Assembly (NCBI RefSeq): GCF_015354615.1 | Contig: NZ_JACAVQ010000001.1 | Location: 558,001 to 622,000, forward strand | Direction: 5' to 3' | Length of the DNA: 64,000 nucleotides | Source of the DNA: Aliidiomarina indica | GTDB taxonomy: Bacteria; Pseudomonadota; Gammaproteobacteria; Enterobacterales; Alteromonadaceae | The notes under the pieces: generated by a model | Told to the model about the DNA's origin: nothing | The model's database searches: none | What the model saw: the letters and a program-made list of their open reading frames with translations, nothing else | Shown: piece by piece, positions 45,778 through 56,189 of the stretch | Layout of the letters: every line of letters starts with the position of its first letter | How positions within the stretch are numbered: position 1 is the stretch's first letter | Program-made: the position numbers and the translations under genes

Positions 45778-47775
45778 ATGAAATTGAAGACAACGTTATT
45801 ATGCAGTACCGGCCTGCTCCTTGGTTTGAGCGCTCTGCCTGTAGCTGCTGAAGAACCACGGGCGATTACCGCTGAAGATTACTACGACATGGTGTTTTTA
45901 CAGGATCTCACCATCAGTCCTGACGGCACCTATGTTGCATTCATAAAAAGCACGGTGAACGATGATAAACGGGGTCGCGATCGTACGTTGTGGCTAAGTC
46001 GCAATGGCGAGGCACCGGTTCAGTTTACCAGTCATAAAGGTGAATCAGCACCGCTGTTTGCTCCAGATAGTCAATCCATGGTGTTTTTCTCTGGTCGGGA
46101 TAATGGTTCAGCCCTTTATCAAATATCCCTAACCGGTGGCGAGGCGAAATCGTTGCTGTCACTAGAGCAAGGCAGTATCAACAACCTGCAGTGGCATCCA
46201 AGCGGCAACACCCTGCTTCTCAACGTGCGCGTCAAACCTGACGTCGAGGATCTTCGTGAAAAGTCTGATAATAGCGAAACTAAGCCAGATATCACCGTAG
46301 TGACTCAGGCTGTTTACAAGCGCCAAGGGGGTTATCTCGATGAATCACGTTCTGGGCTTTGGTTGTACAACATCGCCGAGGATCAGCTCACATCCTTGAC
46401 CGGCCAAACCGATTGGAACGAGTCAAACGCCTCTTATTCCCCAAGTGGCGAATGTATCGCGTTTCAAAGCAATCGTCATGAGCAGGCCCACGACGGCGCG
46501 TTTCACTCACGTGTTTACGTGCGCTGCGACGATGACGACAACGAGCGCGAATTGCATTCACCGGAAGGATGGGCTGGCAGTCCGGTTTGGGTAAATGACG
46601 AGCAGTTGGCATTTGTGCATCGGGCTGATAACTATGCCGCCCCGTCGGTATTCCTCATCGACCATCGTTCAGGCTCAACCCAACTTATCGCTGAAACCAT
46701 GGATCATGGTCCAAGCGATCTGCAATATCACCAAGGCGCGCTCTGGTTTATCGCCGATGATCGGGGCAGTCGTCCCTTGTTCCAACTTAGTTTAGATGGC
46801 TCTGGTTACCAACGCGTGCGCGGTGTCGGCTATAGCCTCAGTCAATTAAGCACGGCATCAAACCATACGGGTTTGGTCTGGGTTGAAGAAAACGAAGTCA
46901 CAGCGCCGCGTATTCGCATTGCCAGTGATGCTCAGGCGTCTGCTCACACCCTCACCCATTTCAATGACGCACTTGTGGCCAGTCTTGATTTGCAGCCCTA
47001 TGAGGTTTTTACCGCGGAAAACGAACGCGGCGATGTCCTCGATGTATTCTTCCTGCCGCCTTTGGACCAACAGGACGGGCAAACTTACCCTCTTGTGCTC
47101 AACATTAAGGGCGGGCCAGGCGGAATGTGGGGGCATCAGTGGTTCCCAGAAAACCAGCTTTTGCGGGCACGCGGCTACGCTGTGGTGTTCGTGAACTACC
47201 GCGGAAGCTCGGGTTACGGCCATGATTTTGCCATGCAAGTGCGGATGGATTATGGCGGTGCTGATTACCGCGACAACATGCATGCATTAGCTGCCGCGCT
47301 CGAACAACACCTTTGGATTGATACAGACCGCTTGTATGTCACTGGCGGCAGCCACGGTGGCTTCTTAACCAATTGGATTACAACCCAGACTAATCAGTTT
47401 AGAGCCGCAGTCACGCAGCGCAGCGTTAGCAACTGGATTTCTGAGGCGGGTACACAAGCTTTCCCACCCCTGTCGATGAAAGTCGAATTTGGCGGCACTA
47501 TTTGGGAAAATTACGATTACTACTGGGATCGGTCACCCCTTAAATATGCGGACCGCGTCACCACCCCGACGCTGATTATTCACAGCACCGATGATCACAT
47601 TACCCCGATTGGACAGGGCGAAGAATGGTTCTTTGCGCTGAAAGCCAACGATGTTCCGGTAGAAATGGTTATCTTCTCTGGAGAAGGTCATGGTTTAAGC
47701 CGTGCTGGCCGCCCAATTAATTTGGTGGAACGCCTCAATCGAATTATCGACTGGTTTGATCGACATAATCCATAA
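45778..47775 (+). CDS. Secreted S9 family prolyl oligopeptidase-like peptidase
   Basis: 665 aa from the ATG at 45778 (AAGGACG upstream); an in-frame start at 45727 lies inside the M14 gene. Signal peptide MKLKTTLLCSTGLLLGLSALPVAAEE. N-terminal beta-propeller with repeated strands (LTISPDGTYVAF, QWHPSGNTLLL, YSPSGECIAFQSN) and C-terminal alpha/beta hydrolase with Ser in GGSHGGF, Asp in STDDHITP and His in GEGHGLS. The order M14 then S9 suggests stepwise peptide breakdown. Confidence 0.92.
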   Translation: MKLKTTLLCSTGLLLGLSALPVAAEEPRAITAEDYYDMVFLQDLTISPDGTYVAFIKSTVNDDKRGRDRTLWLSRNGEAPVQFTSHKGESAPLFAPDSQSMVFFSGRDNGSALYQISLTGGEAKSLLSLEQGSINNLQWHPSGNTLLLNVRVKPDVEDLREKSDNSETKPDITVVTQAVYKRQGGYLDESRSGLWLYNIAEDQLTSLTGQTDWNESNASYSPSGECIAFQSNRHEQAHDGAFHSRVYVRCDDDDNERELHSPEGWAGSPVWVNDEQLAFVHRADNYAAPSVFLIDHRSGSTQLIAETMDHGPSDLQYHQGALWFIADDRGSRPLFQLSLDGSGYQRVRGVGYSLSQLSTASNHTGLVWVEENEVTAPRIRIASDAQASAHTLTHFNDALVASLDLQPYEVFTAENERGDVLDVFFLPPLDQQDGQTYPLVLNIKGGPGGMWGHQWFPENQLLRARGYAVVFVNYRGSSGYGHDFAMQVRMDYGGADYRDNMHALAAALEQHLWIDTDRLYVTGGSHGGFLTNWITTQTNQFRAAVTQRSVSNWISEAGTQAFPPLSMKVEFGGTIWENYDYYWDRSPLKYADRVTTPTLIIHSTDDHITPIGQGEEWFFALKANDVPVEMVIFSGEGHGLSRAGRPINLVERLNRIIDWFDRHNP

Positions 47776-47798
47776 AGGGGCTCCGGCCCCTTTTCTTT
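47775..47798 (+). terminator. Terminator after the M14-S9 operon
   Basis: AAGGGGC-TCCG-GCCCCTTTT, 7-bp stem and four T, overlapping the stop codon. Confidence 0.8.
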
Positions 47799-47916
47799 AC
47801 CTGCTTTTGACAGTCAAGAATTAGCATATATTCAGATATTTACTAAGCTTAACAGCGGTAGTTAAGGGAAACAGTGGTTGCACTGTTTAAATCGTCACAA
47901 AAAAAGGAATCAACCT

Positions 47917-48084
47917 ATGTTTTCATGGGCGCTTGTGTTTCTAGTGATCGCAATTATTGCCGGTGTGCTCGGTTTATCAGGAATTGCCGGGATGGCCACA
48001 AACATCGCTTGGATTCTCTTTGTTGTTGGTTTAGTACTTGCTGTTATTTTCTTTGTCGGTGGTAGACGTCCACCCCCTATGTAA
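47917..48084 (+). CDS. DUF1328 small membrane protein (YtjA-like)
   Basis: 55 aa, two membrane helices ([20 protein letters not shown] and [20 protein letters not shown]) with the GIAGMA turn between and a short tail, RRPPPM. AAGGA lies 8 bp before the ATG. It matches the DUF1328/YtjA family, which is widespread in Proteobacteria and often stress-induced; function unknown. Monocistronic, followed by a hairpin. Confidence 0.88.
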   Translation: MFSWALVFLVIAIIAGVLGLSGIAGMATNIAWILFVVGLVLAVIFFVGGRRPPPM

Positions 48085-48119
48085 GTACCAATAGTACCAA
48101 TCGAAAACCCAAGGCATAA

Positions 48120-48152
48120 CAAAGAAAGCGCTGTATATCAGCGCTTTCTTTG
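48120..48152. terminator. Bidirectional terminator between DUF1328 gene and dcd
   Basis: AAAGAAAGCGCTG-TATAT-CAGCGCTTTCTTTG, 13-bp stem; T-rich on both sides. Confidence 0.8.
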
Positions 48153-48153
48153 T

Positions 48154-48738
48154 TTATTTATCATTGCTAATGCGACTGGCAACGGCACCTCGTTGATCCT
48201 TATACTTTGCATCTTCTCGACGGCTATAAGGGCGCGCACATGGTTGCGTCAGTACTTCAAAGCTCAAGGCACCGATTTTCATCATGGGACGCAACGCAAG
48301 GGGTAACTTTCCACTATTGAAGAACTCAAGCACTATTTGTCCAGACCAACCTGGATCAATACGATGGGCCGTTACATGCACCATTAAACCCAGCCTCGCC
48401 AGCGATGAACGACCGTCTAACCAGCCGACAACATCTGCGGGCAAAGTTACCGACTCATGAGTTACCGCTAACGCAAACTCGCCGGGGTGAATAAAAAATG
48501 CATCGCCATCAACAATACGAATTTCTTCGCTCATCACACGCTGAATAGCCGCGTCGATATCTTCGCGGGTCCCGCTGATATCAATAAAAGGTGCCGCATG
48601 ATCTTGTAACACCCGAAAGCTCTCACCTAAGTGAATATCCACGGTAACCCCGGTAATGTCCTTGCTAACAGGTCGAGGTTCAATCGCGATCCTTCCTTCA
48701 TCTAAATAACTTTCAATCTGCTCATCCGTTAAACGCAT
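48154..48738 (-). CDS. dcd: dCTP deaminase
   Basis: 194 aa (E. coli 193). Makes dUTP from dCTP for thymidylate synthesis. [23 protein letters not shown] at the start; active-site block [57 protein letters not shown] includes the catalytic Glu. 14 bp after apbC. Confidence 0.96.
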   Translation of the reverse strand: MRLTDEQIESYLDEGRIAIEPRPVSKDITGVTVDIHLGESFRVLQDHAAPFIDISGTREDIDAAIQRVMSEEIRIVDGDAFFIHPGEFALAVTHESVTLPADVVGWLDGRSSLARLGLMVHVTAHRIDPGWSGQIVLEFFNSGKLPLALRPMMKIGALSFEVLTQPCARPYSRREDAKYKDQRGAVASRISNDK

Positions 48739-48752
48739 GGATTATTCCTCTA

Positions 48753-49799
48753 TTATTCGGGTACGACGGGTTCATCATGGAGAAGATCCCACGCATTGGC
48801 AACCAGACGTTGCGCGCTTTCCTGTTGAATTTTTACCGCGGGATGGTCTGCGTGACCTTCATGAAACGGAATGCCCTCATCAAGCGCTGCGCGCATTTGT
48901 GTAAGTAGCGGCCAATGCCCTAAAACAGGCACACTTTCATCGGCACTTAACCGATCCGCGCCGCCCTCACCGAAAATTAAATTATGGTGTCCGCAATTCT
49001 CGCATTCGTGAAAACTCATATTTTCAATCACACCAATAACAGGCACACCCACTTTTCTGAACATGCGAATGCCCTTTTCCGCGTCGCTAAGGGCAATATT
49101 CTGCGGTGTTGTCACCACCACCGCCGCTGTTACAGGCAATTTCTGAGCCAAAGTGAGCTGCAGATCTCCCGTACCCGGCGGCATATCAATGAGTAAATAA
49201 TCGAGGGCAGACCATTGAGTATCAAAAAATAGCTGCTCTAACGCTCGGCTTGCCATAGGTCCACGCCAGATAGTGGCGTCACCCTCATCGACTAAATAGC
49301 CTAACGAATTCGCTTCAATCCCATTTTTGCGAATAGGTAACATTTTTCGATTCGGAGTGAAGGTCAGCTTATCGTTCACATTCCCCAACATAATAGGCAA
49401 ACTTGGCCCATAAATATCGCCGTCAAGCACGCCAACTTTCGCCCCCATTTGCGCAAGCGCGTACGCAAGGCTCAAGGTAACAGCCGATTTGCCAACACCG
49501 CCTTTGCCACTTGCAACGGCAATAACATTTTTGGGACCTTGTGAGGCATTCTTTGCATAGGCACTGCTAAGTTCCGGGCGCCGCTGAGGGGGCAACGGTT
49601 GCACCGCAACTTCTATATCCCAAGTGTAGGAGCGAAGCATGGAATCAGTTGCTACCAATTCGCGTAAACCGGGCCCGGCTGGAAACGGAAGTGTCACATG
49701 AATAACTGGCCCATCAATTTCAAGCCAATCCGCGAGCAACCCGCTCGGGAACAAGTCACTTCGTAATCGTTCACAGTATGCGATGAGCTCGCTCGACAT
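48753..49799 (-). CDS. apbC: Iron-sulfur cluster carrier ATPase ApbC/Mrp
   Basis: 348 aa P-loop ATPase that holds and transfers Fe-S clusters. Deviant Walker A GKGGVGKS at about residue 95, DGDIYGPSLP, LLIDMPPGTGD and the cluster-binding CENCG near residue 260. The N-terminal 80 residues are a shortened MIP18-like domain. Divergent from metG (203-bp gap), as in enteric bacteria; dcd follows. Confidence 0.94.
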   Translation of the reverse strand: MSSELIAYCERLRSDLFPSGLLADWLEIDGPVIHVTLPFPAGPGLRELVATDSMLRSYTWDIEVAVQPLPPQRRPELSSAYAKNASQGPKNVIAVASGKGGVGKSAVTLSLAYALAQMGAKVGVLDGDIYGPSLPIMLGNVNDKLTFTPNRKMLPIRKNGIEANSLGYLVDEGDATIWRGPMASRALEQLFFDTQWSALDYLLIDMPPGTGDLQLTLAQKLPVTAAVVVTTPQNIALSDAEKGIRMFRKVGVPVIGVIENMSFHECENCGHHNLIFGEGGADRLSADESVPVLGHWPLLTQMRAALDEGIPFHEGHADHPAVKIQQESAQRLVANAWDLLHDEPVVPE

Positions 49800-50002
49800 C
49801 GATAACTACTCCTTTCTGCGTCAACATCTGAATGTAAAAGCGTAAGGATCCAGACTCGAAAGCAAATATTACGGCCTTTCCACCTAAATCGCTATGTTTA
49901 CGGGTGAAAATTAGCGACTTTTCGTTTACGATAAGCCTCTTTTCTTTAACGACTGAGTGGCCGTGATTTGGCATCACTCTTAAGCGAATTCTGAGAGTAT
50001 TT

Positions 50003-52048
50003 ATGACAGCAACGCAGCGTCGTATTCTGGTAACCAATGCCCTTCCCTATGCCAATGGCCCGATTCATATTGGTCATTTGCTAGGCTATATTCAAGCGGA
50101 TATTTGGGTGCGTTTTCAGCGGCTAAAAGGCCACGAGTGCCATTTCGTTTGTGCCGACGACGCTCACGGAACCCCGATCATGTTGAAAGCCCAGCAACTG
50201 GGTATCAGCCCAGAAGCCATGATCGACGCGATGAATAGCGAACACCAACGTGATTTCGCCGATTTCTCAGTTTCCTTTGATAACTATCACTCAACCCATA
50301 GCCCTGAGAATAAAGAGCTTGCCACGCTGATTTACACTCGCCTGCGAGAAAATGGTTTCATTCACACGCGGGTTATCGAACAGCTCTATGATCCAGAGCG
50401 GGAAATGTTCTTACCAGATCGCTTTGTTAAAGGAGATTGCCCAAGCTGCGGTGCCGTTGATCAGTATGGTGATAACTGCGACGTTTGTGGCGCCACCTAT
50501 TCCCCCACAGAGCTAAAGAACCCACGTTCTGCCGTATCCGGGGCTACTCCTGAGTTGCGCGAGTCTGAGCATTATTTCTTCGACCTGCCGGCATTTGGCG
50601 ACATGTTAAAAGCTTGGACGCGGTCGGGTTCATTACAGCCGGAAATGGCCAATAAGCTGAATGAATGGTTCGAGCAAGGTCTGCAGCAATGGGATATTAG
50701 TCGCGATAAGCCTTATTTTGGCTTTGAGATTCCTGATGCCCCAGGCAAATACTTTTACGTCTGGCTTGATGCCCCTATCGGCTACATGAGTAGCTTTAAG
50801 AATTTCTGCGATCAGCGGGACGATCTTGAATTTGAAGATTTCTGGAAATCAGATAGCGACGCTGAGGTTTATCACTTTATCGGCAAAGACATTATCTATT
50901 TTCATAGTTTGTTTTGGCCAGCCATGCTTAAAGGCGCCGATTTCCGGCAACCCACGAATGTATGGGCTCACGGTTTTATTACCGTGAATGGAACCAAGAT
51001 GTCGAAGTCTAAGGGCACATTTATTATGGCCCGTACTTACCTTGATCATCTTGATCCTGAGTATTTGCGTTATTACTTTGCCGCTAAATTGACCTCGCGA
51101 ATTGACGATCTCGATCTTAATCTGACGGACTTCGCACAACGGGTTAACGCAGATTTAGTGGGTAAAGTGGTGAATATTGCGAGTCGCTGCGCCGGCTTTA
51201 TTAGCAAGAAATTTAACGGACAACTGTCGGCGAACATTGCTGAACCTGACATGCTTGCCGATTTCCAACAGGCCGCAGACACCTTGGCGGACGCCTACGA
51301 ACAGCGCGAATTCTCTCGGGCCATGCGCGATATTATGAAATTGGCGGATCGGGCCAACGAATACATAGCGGTCAAAGAGCCATGGCAACTAGCCAAACAC
51401 GAGGACAAGGCACAAGAAGTGCATGATGTCTGTTCAATGGGCATTCATCTGTTCCGTCTGATCATGATTTATTTGACCCCGGTGGTGCCAAATTTAGCGG
51501 CATCTGCTCAGGAGTTTTTAAATGATGAGTTCCGTTGGGATTCTGCTCAAACGACGCTAACCAACCACACCATCAACAAATTCAAACCGCTCATGCAGCG
51601 GGTTCCAACAGAGAAAATTGACGCTATGTTAGACGCTTCAAAAACCGCAACTGCACCTGCTGCGCAAGCCGCAGACACTGCCAACACAGCAAACGAAGCT
51701 GTCGCGATCGAGCCACTTGCAGAGGAAATCGAGTTTCCCGATTTTGCCAAAGTTGATTTGCGTGTTGCCAAAATCGTTAATGCCGAAGCTGTTGAGGGAG
51801 CAGATAAATTACTTAAGCTCACTTTAGATATCGGCTCAGAAACTCGGCAAGTATTTGCCGGCATTAAGTCCGCATACACGCCAGAGCAGCTGATTGGTCA
51901 ACTTACGGTGATGGTCGCAAACCTGAAACCGCGGAAAATGCGCTTTGGCTTATCGGAAGGCATGGTGCTAGCCGCAGGACCAGGCGGCAAAGAAATTTAC
52001 ATACTCAATCCACATGATGGTGCCCTTCCTGGCCAGCGTGTGATGTAG
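50003..52048 (+). CDS. metG: Methionyl-tRNA synthetase
   Basis: 681 aa class I synthetase. HIGH motif in [15 protein letters not shown] (about residues 14-28), zinc knuckle CPSCG...CDVCG (about 145-162), KMSKS in [12 protein letters not shown] (about residue 335). C-terminal EMAP-like tRNA-binding dimerisation domain from about residue 580 ([26 protein letters not shown]) after an Ala/Thr-rich linker. GAGAG lies upstream of the ATG. Confidence 0.97.
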   Translation: MTATQRRILVTNALPYANGPIHIGHLLGYIQADIWVRFQRLKGHECHFVCADDAHGTPIMLKAQQLGISPEAMIDAMNSEHQRDFADFSVSFDNYHSTHSPENKELATLIYTRLRENGFIHTRVIEQLYDPEREMFLPDRFVKGDCPSCGAVDQYGDNCDVCGATYSPTELKNPRSAVSGATPELRESEHYFFDLPAFGDMLKAWTRSGSLQPEMANKLNEWFEQGLQQWDISRDKPYFGFEIPDAPGKYFYVWLDAPIGYMSSFKNFCDQRDDLEFEDFWKSDSDAEVYHFIGKDIIYFHSLFWPAMLKGADFRQPTNVWAHGFITVNGTKMSKSKGTFIMARTYLDHLDPEYLRYYFAAKLTSRIDDLDLNLTDFAQRVNADLVGKVVNIASRCAGFISKKFNGQLSANIAEPDMLADFQQAADTLADAYEQREFSRAMRDIMKLADRANEYIAVKEPWQLAKHEDKAQEVHDVCSMGIHLFRLIMIYLTPVVPNLAASAQEFLNDEFRWDSAQTTLTNHTINKFKPLMQRVPTEKIDAMLDASKTATAPAAQAADTANTANEAVAIEPLAEEIEFPDFAKVDLRVAKIVNAEAVEGADKLLKLTLDIGSETRQVFAGIKSAYTPEQLIGQLTVMVANLKPRKMRFGLSEGMVLAAGPGGKEIYILNPHDGALPGQRVM

Positions 52049-52057
52049 GACACAGCG

Positions 52058-53242
52058 ATGAGCAACCGCATTATTATTAAGCCAGGTCGAGAGAAGTCAC
52101 TTCTGCGGCGGCATCCGTGGATTTTCAGTGGTGCCATCGCAAAAATAGTCGGCAAACCGACACTAGGCGAGACCGTCGATGTCTATTCAGACAAAGGCGA
52201 ATGGTTAGCGGTTGCGGCGTACTCGCCCTCATCGCAAATTAGAGCCCGAGTATGGAGTTTCACTCGGGGCCGGCACATCAATGCCGATTTTTTTATTGAT
52301 CGCATCCAAACCGCCCACCGCTTGCGCGAGCGCGAGGTATGCCCCTATACCAATGCATATCGCGTGGTCGCTGGGGAGTCTGACGGTTTACCCGGTGTAA
52401 CTATTGACCGCTATGATGATGTGTTAGTCGTGCAATTGCTCTCCGCCGGTGCCGCTACCTGGGAAGAAGCGATCTACGATGCCCTTGCTGAGCTCTTTCC
52501 AGATTGCGCCGTGTATGAACGATCTGATGTTGACGTGCGCAGTAAGGAAGGCCTCGCCAAAGCAACTGGCCCACGCCGTGGGCGCAGCGACATTGCGCCC
52601 ATCGTCATCGACGAATACGGTGTAAAACTGGCAGTCGACGTGCGCTCTGGGCACAAAACCGGTTATTACCTCGACCAGCGTGATGCCCGCAAAAAGGTGC
52701 AGCAATACGCCAAGGGTAAAACGGTGCTTAACTGCTTTAGCTATACCGGTGGATTTGGCCTGTATGCGGCCCTTGCTGGTGCCCATCGCGTGATCAACGT
52801 TGATGTATCTGAAGATGCCCTTGAGATGGCGCGCTTCAACGAGAGTCTAAACCCCATACGCGAAGGTGTGATTGAATATTTAAAAGCGGACGTATTTGAG
52901 CAGCTACGTCGATTTGTAGATGAAGGCGAAACCTTTGATGTCATTGTTCTTGATCCGCCAAAGTTTGTCGATTCCAAGCAAAGCCTGAATCGCGCATGTC
53001 GCGGCTATAAAGACATCAACCGGTTAGCAGCGAGCTTATTAAACCCTGGCGGCATCCTGATGACATTTTCTTGCTCGGGCCTACTGAGTTCCGAACTGTT
53101 CCAAAAAGTCGTTGCAGATGGCTGCTTAGACGCTAAGGTTGACCTAAAAATTATCGACCGCACGCAACAAGCGCCTGATCACCCCGTCGGAATTCATTAT
53201 CCCGAGGGGTGGTACTTGAAGGGGCTGGTTCTAAAGCGCTGA
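52058..53242 (+). CDS. rlmI: 23S rRNA m5C1962 methyltransferase RlmI
   Basis: 394 aa (E. coli 396). N-terminal PUA domain (residues 1-70; KPGREKSLLRRHPWIFSGAIAKI), SAM-binding motif NCFSYTGGFGLYAALAGA, LDPPKFVDSK and the catalytic cysteine in TFSCSGLLS. YYLDQRD upstream of the SAM motif is family-specific. Starts 9 bp after metG, so it is probably co-transcribed; its last 12 bp overlap the convergent hinT. Confidence 0.94.
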   Translation: MSNRIIIKPGREKSLLRRHPWIFSGAIAKIVGKPTLGETVDVYSDKGEWLAVAAYSPSSQIRARVWSFTRGRHINADFFIDRIQTAHRLREREVCPYTNAYRVVAGESDGLPGVTIDRYDDVLVVQLLSAGAATWEEAIYDALAELFPDCAVYERSDVDVRSKEGLAKATGPRRGRSDIAPIVIDEYGVKLAVDVRSGHKTGYYLDQRDARKKVQQYAKGKTVLNCFSYTGGFGLYAALAGAHRVINVDVSEDALEMARFNESLNPIREGVIEYLKADVFEQLRRFVDEGETFDVIVLDPPKFVDSKQSLNRACRGYKDINRLAASLLNPGGILMTFSCSGLLSSELFQKVVADGCLDAKVDLKIIDRTQQAPDHPVGIHYPEGWYLKGLVLKR

Positions 53243-53599
53243 TTTCTTTCTTTCCTGATACGGTGGCCAGCCTAACGGTTTACCTGCGAGCAAATGCACG
53301 TGGATATGATAAACGGTTTGGCCACCATCATCATTGCAGTTCATCACCAAACGATAACCATCGTCGGCAAAACCATCCCGGCGCGCTATTTCTCCAGCCA
53401 CCCAATACAAATGCCCAACAACTTCCCGATCATCCTGCGTGATCGCATTTGCCGTGGCAATCGGCTGCTTGGGGATAATCAATAAATGAACGGGCGCTTG
53501 CGGATTAATATCTTTAAATGCCAACGCCCGATCGTCTTCATAGACGATATCCGCGGGGATTTCTCGATTAATAATCTTTGTAAAAATGGTCTCACTCAT
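53231..53599 (-). CDS. hinT: HIT-family purine nucleoside phosphoramidase HinT
   Basis: 122 aa (E. coli 119). Histidine-triad motif in YHIHVHLLAG near the C-terminus; FTKIINREIPADIVYEDD and HLLIIPKQPI are conserved. Hydrolyses AMP-lysine and similar phosphoramidates in the cytoplasm. Convergent with rlmI and overlapping by 12 bp; 50 bp downstream ends before the ggt gene start of terminator-less space. Confidence 0.93.
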   Translation of the reverse strand: MSETIFTKIINREIPADIVYEDDRALAFKDINPQAPVHLLIIPKQPIATANAITQDDREVVGHLYWVAGEIARRDGFADDGYRLVMNCNDDGGQTVYHIHVHLLAGKPLGWPPYQERKKSAL

Positions 53600-53649
53600 T
53601 GTCTGTTTCCCTTACTTATTTGTTAAACCTATCTCAGTATTTGAGGGCA

Positions 53650-55428
53650 TTAATCACCCTGTGCGCTGCCTTCACGGCGAGGATCTGCACCGCCAACCAG
53701 GCCATCTGCGGTAACTGAGATTCCATGCAGGCCGCTATTCAAACTTCTGATCTCGACCCGATGCCCTCGCGCTTCTAGCGCTTGTTGAATGGCTTCCATA
53801 TTGGCATCGGTTTCTAAACTGGTTACGCCATTCATATTGGTCACGCGCGGTAGATCCATGGCTTGCTGGATATCTAAATCCCAATCAAGCACCCCAATAA
53901 GGGTTTGCGTTACATAATTTATAATTCGGGGGCCACCCGGGGACCCAAGTACATGTAACAGCTCCTTGTCCTCTCCACTAAATACGATCACCGGCGACAT
54001 CGAACTACGGGGTCGTTTGCCGGGCTCGACCCGGTTCGCTACGGGAACCCCATCTACTTCGGGAACCAAGGAGAAATCGGTCAGTTGATTATTAAGCAGG
54101 AAGCCGCGCGTCATGACGGTTGAGCCGAATCCCATTTCAATGGTGGTGGTCATGGATACAGCATTCCCGTATTGGTCAATAATACTAAAATGGCTAGTGC
54201 TCGGCAGTTCGAGCGATTGATCGTCGCTACGGGCAAGGTCAGCAAGTTCCCCTGGCTGGGCCAGCCCCATATCCCGCTCGCCAATTAACTGAGAGCGAAT
54301 CGCCAAATAATCCCGATCAAGCAATGCAGTTAAGGGCACTTCAACGTAGTCTTCATCGGCGATATAGCGATTACGATCTGCGAAGGCAAGCCGGGATGCC
54401 TGTGTAAAGTAATGCAGGGCCTCTTCACCGTTGACGGGTAACTGATGCAAAGCAAATGGTTCCAACAAGCCCATGGTTTGTAGCAAGGTAATGCCACCTG
54501 AGCTAGGTGGCCCCATGGAACAAATCTGGTATACGCGATAGCGCCCACATACAGGTTCCCGCCACACCGGTTGGTAAGCGGCAAGATCTTCCATACTCAG
54601 TAAACCGGGCGCAATTGGGCTTTCTTGTACAGCGCGCACGATATCTTCTGCAATAGGTCCCGTGTGTAGGGCATCCGCCCCCTGCTCTGCTAATGCTCGG
54701 AATGTATTGGCGAGTTCAGGGTTATCGCGACGCTGGCCTGCCTGTAAAGGTTGCCCGTCAGGAAAGAAGTACGCTCGGCTTGCTGGCATCTTTCCTAGTC
54801 CTGGATTAAATTCCAGCGCGATTAATTGCGCTAAGCGTGGCGACACTTCAAAACCGGCGTCCGCAAGCGCAATACTCTCATCGAATAGACGCGACCATTG
54901 CAATTGCCCCCAGCGTTGGTGAGCAGCTTCTAACCCGCGCATGACCGATGGTGTTCCCACCGAGCGGCCACCGACAACAGCATCTATCCAGCGTGGTGCA
55001 TTCCCCTCATCGTCTAAGAATAATTCAGGAGTTGCCGCCATGGGCGCGGTTTCACGGGCATCTAACGAGTGCAATTGCTGGGATTCATTATCCCAGTACA
55101 ATAGAAATGCCCCACCACCAATACCTGATGATTGGGGTTCGACGAGAGTTAACATGGCTTGGACCGCGACCGCAGCATCAATGGCGGTGCCGCCCTCGCG
55201 GAGCACGGCTAATCCTGCTTCAACAGCCAACGGATTGGCAGCAGCGACCATGTGCTGCTGTGCTGTTGTGGCAGTTCGTGTTTCCCATCCCGTCGCAGCT
55301 TCTGGTTCATAAGCCTCGCGTTGTTCCGTGGTCGGCGTGCAAGCACTTAACAATAGAGCAAACACTCCCGCACCGATGATAAAAAGACGATTGCCATTGG
55401 CGCGGTGCCCAAACCAGAATTTCAACAT
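53650..55428 (-). CDS. ggt: Gamma-glutamyltransferase, lipoprotein type
   Basis: 592 aa from the ATG at 55428 (GAGG about 8 bp upstream; the TTG two codons earlier is unlikely). Signal with lipobox LLSAC (about residue 30), so the protein is envelope-anchored. N-terminal nucleophile hydrolase that self-cleaves before Thr in STSHFSIIDQYGNAVSMTTTIE. SSGIGGGAFLLYW near residue 100, and RPRSSMSPVIVF and GSPGGPRIINYV in the small subunit. Cleaves gamma-glutamyl bonds such as in glutathione. Confidence 0.93.
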   Translation of the reverse strand: MLKFWFGHRANGNRLFIIGAGVFALLLSACTPTTEQREAYEPEAATGWETRTATTAQQHMVAAANPLAVEAGLAVLREGGTAIDAAVAVQAMLTLVEPQSSGIGGGAFLLYWDNESQQLHSLDARETAPMAATPELFLDDEGNAPRWIDAVVGGRSVGTPSVMRGLEAAHQRWGQLQWSRLFDESIALADAGFEVSPRLAQLIALEFNPGLGKMPASRAYFFPDGQPLQAGQRRDNPELANTFRALAEQGADALHTGPIAEDIVRAVQESPIAPGLLSMEDLAAYQPVWREPVCGRYRVYQICSMGPPSSGGITLLQTMGLLEPFALHQLPVNGEEALHYFTQASRLAFADRNRYIADEDYVEVPLTALLDRDYLAIRSQLIGERDMGLAQPGELADLARSDDQSLELPSTSHFSIIDQYGNAVSMTTTIEMGFGSTVMTRGFLLNNQLTDFSLVPEVDGVPVANRVEPGKRPRSSMSPVIVFSGEDKELLHVLGSPGGPRIINYVTQTLIGVLDWDLDIQQAMDLPRVTNMNGVTSLETDANMEAIQQALEARGHRVEIRSLNSGLHGISVTADGLVGGADPRREGSAQGD

Positions 55429-55510
55429 ACACAAACCTCACTTATGCTTTTGCGGAACCTTTGTAATTAAAGTTATCATAGGGATAATTATTCCTGTAGG
55501 TAAAATAACT

Positions 55511-56089
55511 ATGAACTCACTTATTTCTTTGCTCCGTCCATACTTAGCTCCCGCAATCATTGTTTTAGTCCTTTTCGTTATTCACATTTTACCTGCCACT
55601 CACGCGGCACTGAGCCTGCAACAGGAAGGCGTATTTAGCCAAGCATGGCGCTTATTTACCACTCACTTGGTGCATTTGAACAGCTTCCATTTATTCATGA
55701 ATGTACTGGCCTTTATCTTGGTTGCCATCATCTTTAAGCCCGTTGTTCACGGGCGTTTACTTGTCAATGTGGTGGCATTTTCTGCCTTGTTTGCCGCGCT
55801 GTTGCCATTGGTGTTATCAGACACCCCTTACTTTGTCGGCTTTTCCGGCATTATTCACGGTATCGTTGCTTATGCCGGTGCTGTCATGGTGCGCCGTAAG
55901 AATAAATGGGGTTTCGCGGTATTGGCGGGTTTAGTGGCGAAACTGGTGGTGGATATGATGGGTGCAGGTCAATATGACCCTTATCTAGATGCAGAAATCG
56001 CCTATCTTGCGCATCTTGGCGGTGCTTTAGGCGGACTGGTTGCGGTTCCTGGCTTGCAGCGACGGCCCAAAGACGTACTTCGCTCTTAA
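55511..56089 (+). CDS. Rhombosortase-like intramembrane serine protease
   Basis: 192 aa with six membrane helices. Rhomboid catalytic Ser in VGFSGIIHGIV (about residue 120), second His in AYLAHLGGALGG near the C-terminus, and HLNSFHLFMNVLAF in helix 2. Size and the G-F-S-G-x-x-H-G form match the rhombosortase subgroup, which processes GlyGly-CTERM sorting signals and hands proteins to the surface. No GlyGly-CTERM protein was seen in this window. Divergent from ggt with an 82-bp gap. Confidence 0.85.
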   Translation: MNSLISLLRPYLAPAIIVLVLFVIHILPATHAALSLQQEGVFSQAWRLFTTHLVHLNSFHLFMNVLAFILVAIIFKPVVHGRLLVNVVAFSALFAALLPLVLSDTPYFVGFSGIIHGIVAYAGAVMVRRKNKWGFAVLAGLVAKLVVDMMGAGQYDPYLDAEIAYLAHLGGALGGLVAVPGLQRRPKDVLRS

Positions 56090-56116
56090 GCATTCCTTTA
56101 TTGCTATGCAACAATC

Positions 56117-56152
56117 AAAAAAGGCCCGCTTCACTTTGCAGCGGGCCTTTTG
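56117..56152. terminator. Bidirectional terminator after the rhombosortase gene
   Basis: AAAAAGGCCCGCT-TCACTTTGC-AGCGGGCCTTTT, about 10-bp GC-rich stem; ends the rhombosortase gene on plus and the S9 gene on minus. Confidence 0.86.
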
Positions 56153-56189
56153 CTTGTATTGCTTACACCGTCGTAGCGGCTACCGCACT

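Noticed and set aside
46858-47283. 141-aa minus-strand ORF inside the S9 peptidase gene
   Set aside because: Shadow of the conserved hydrolase domain; no ribosome site or family.
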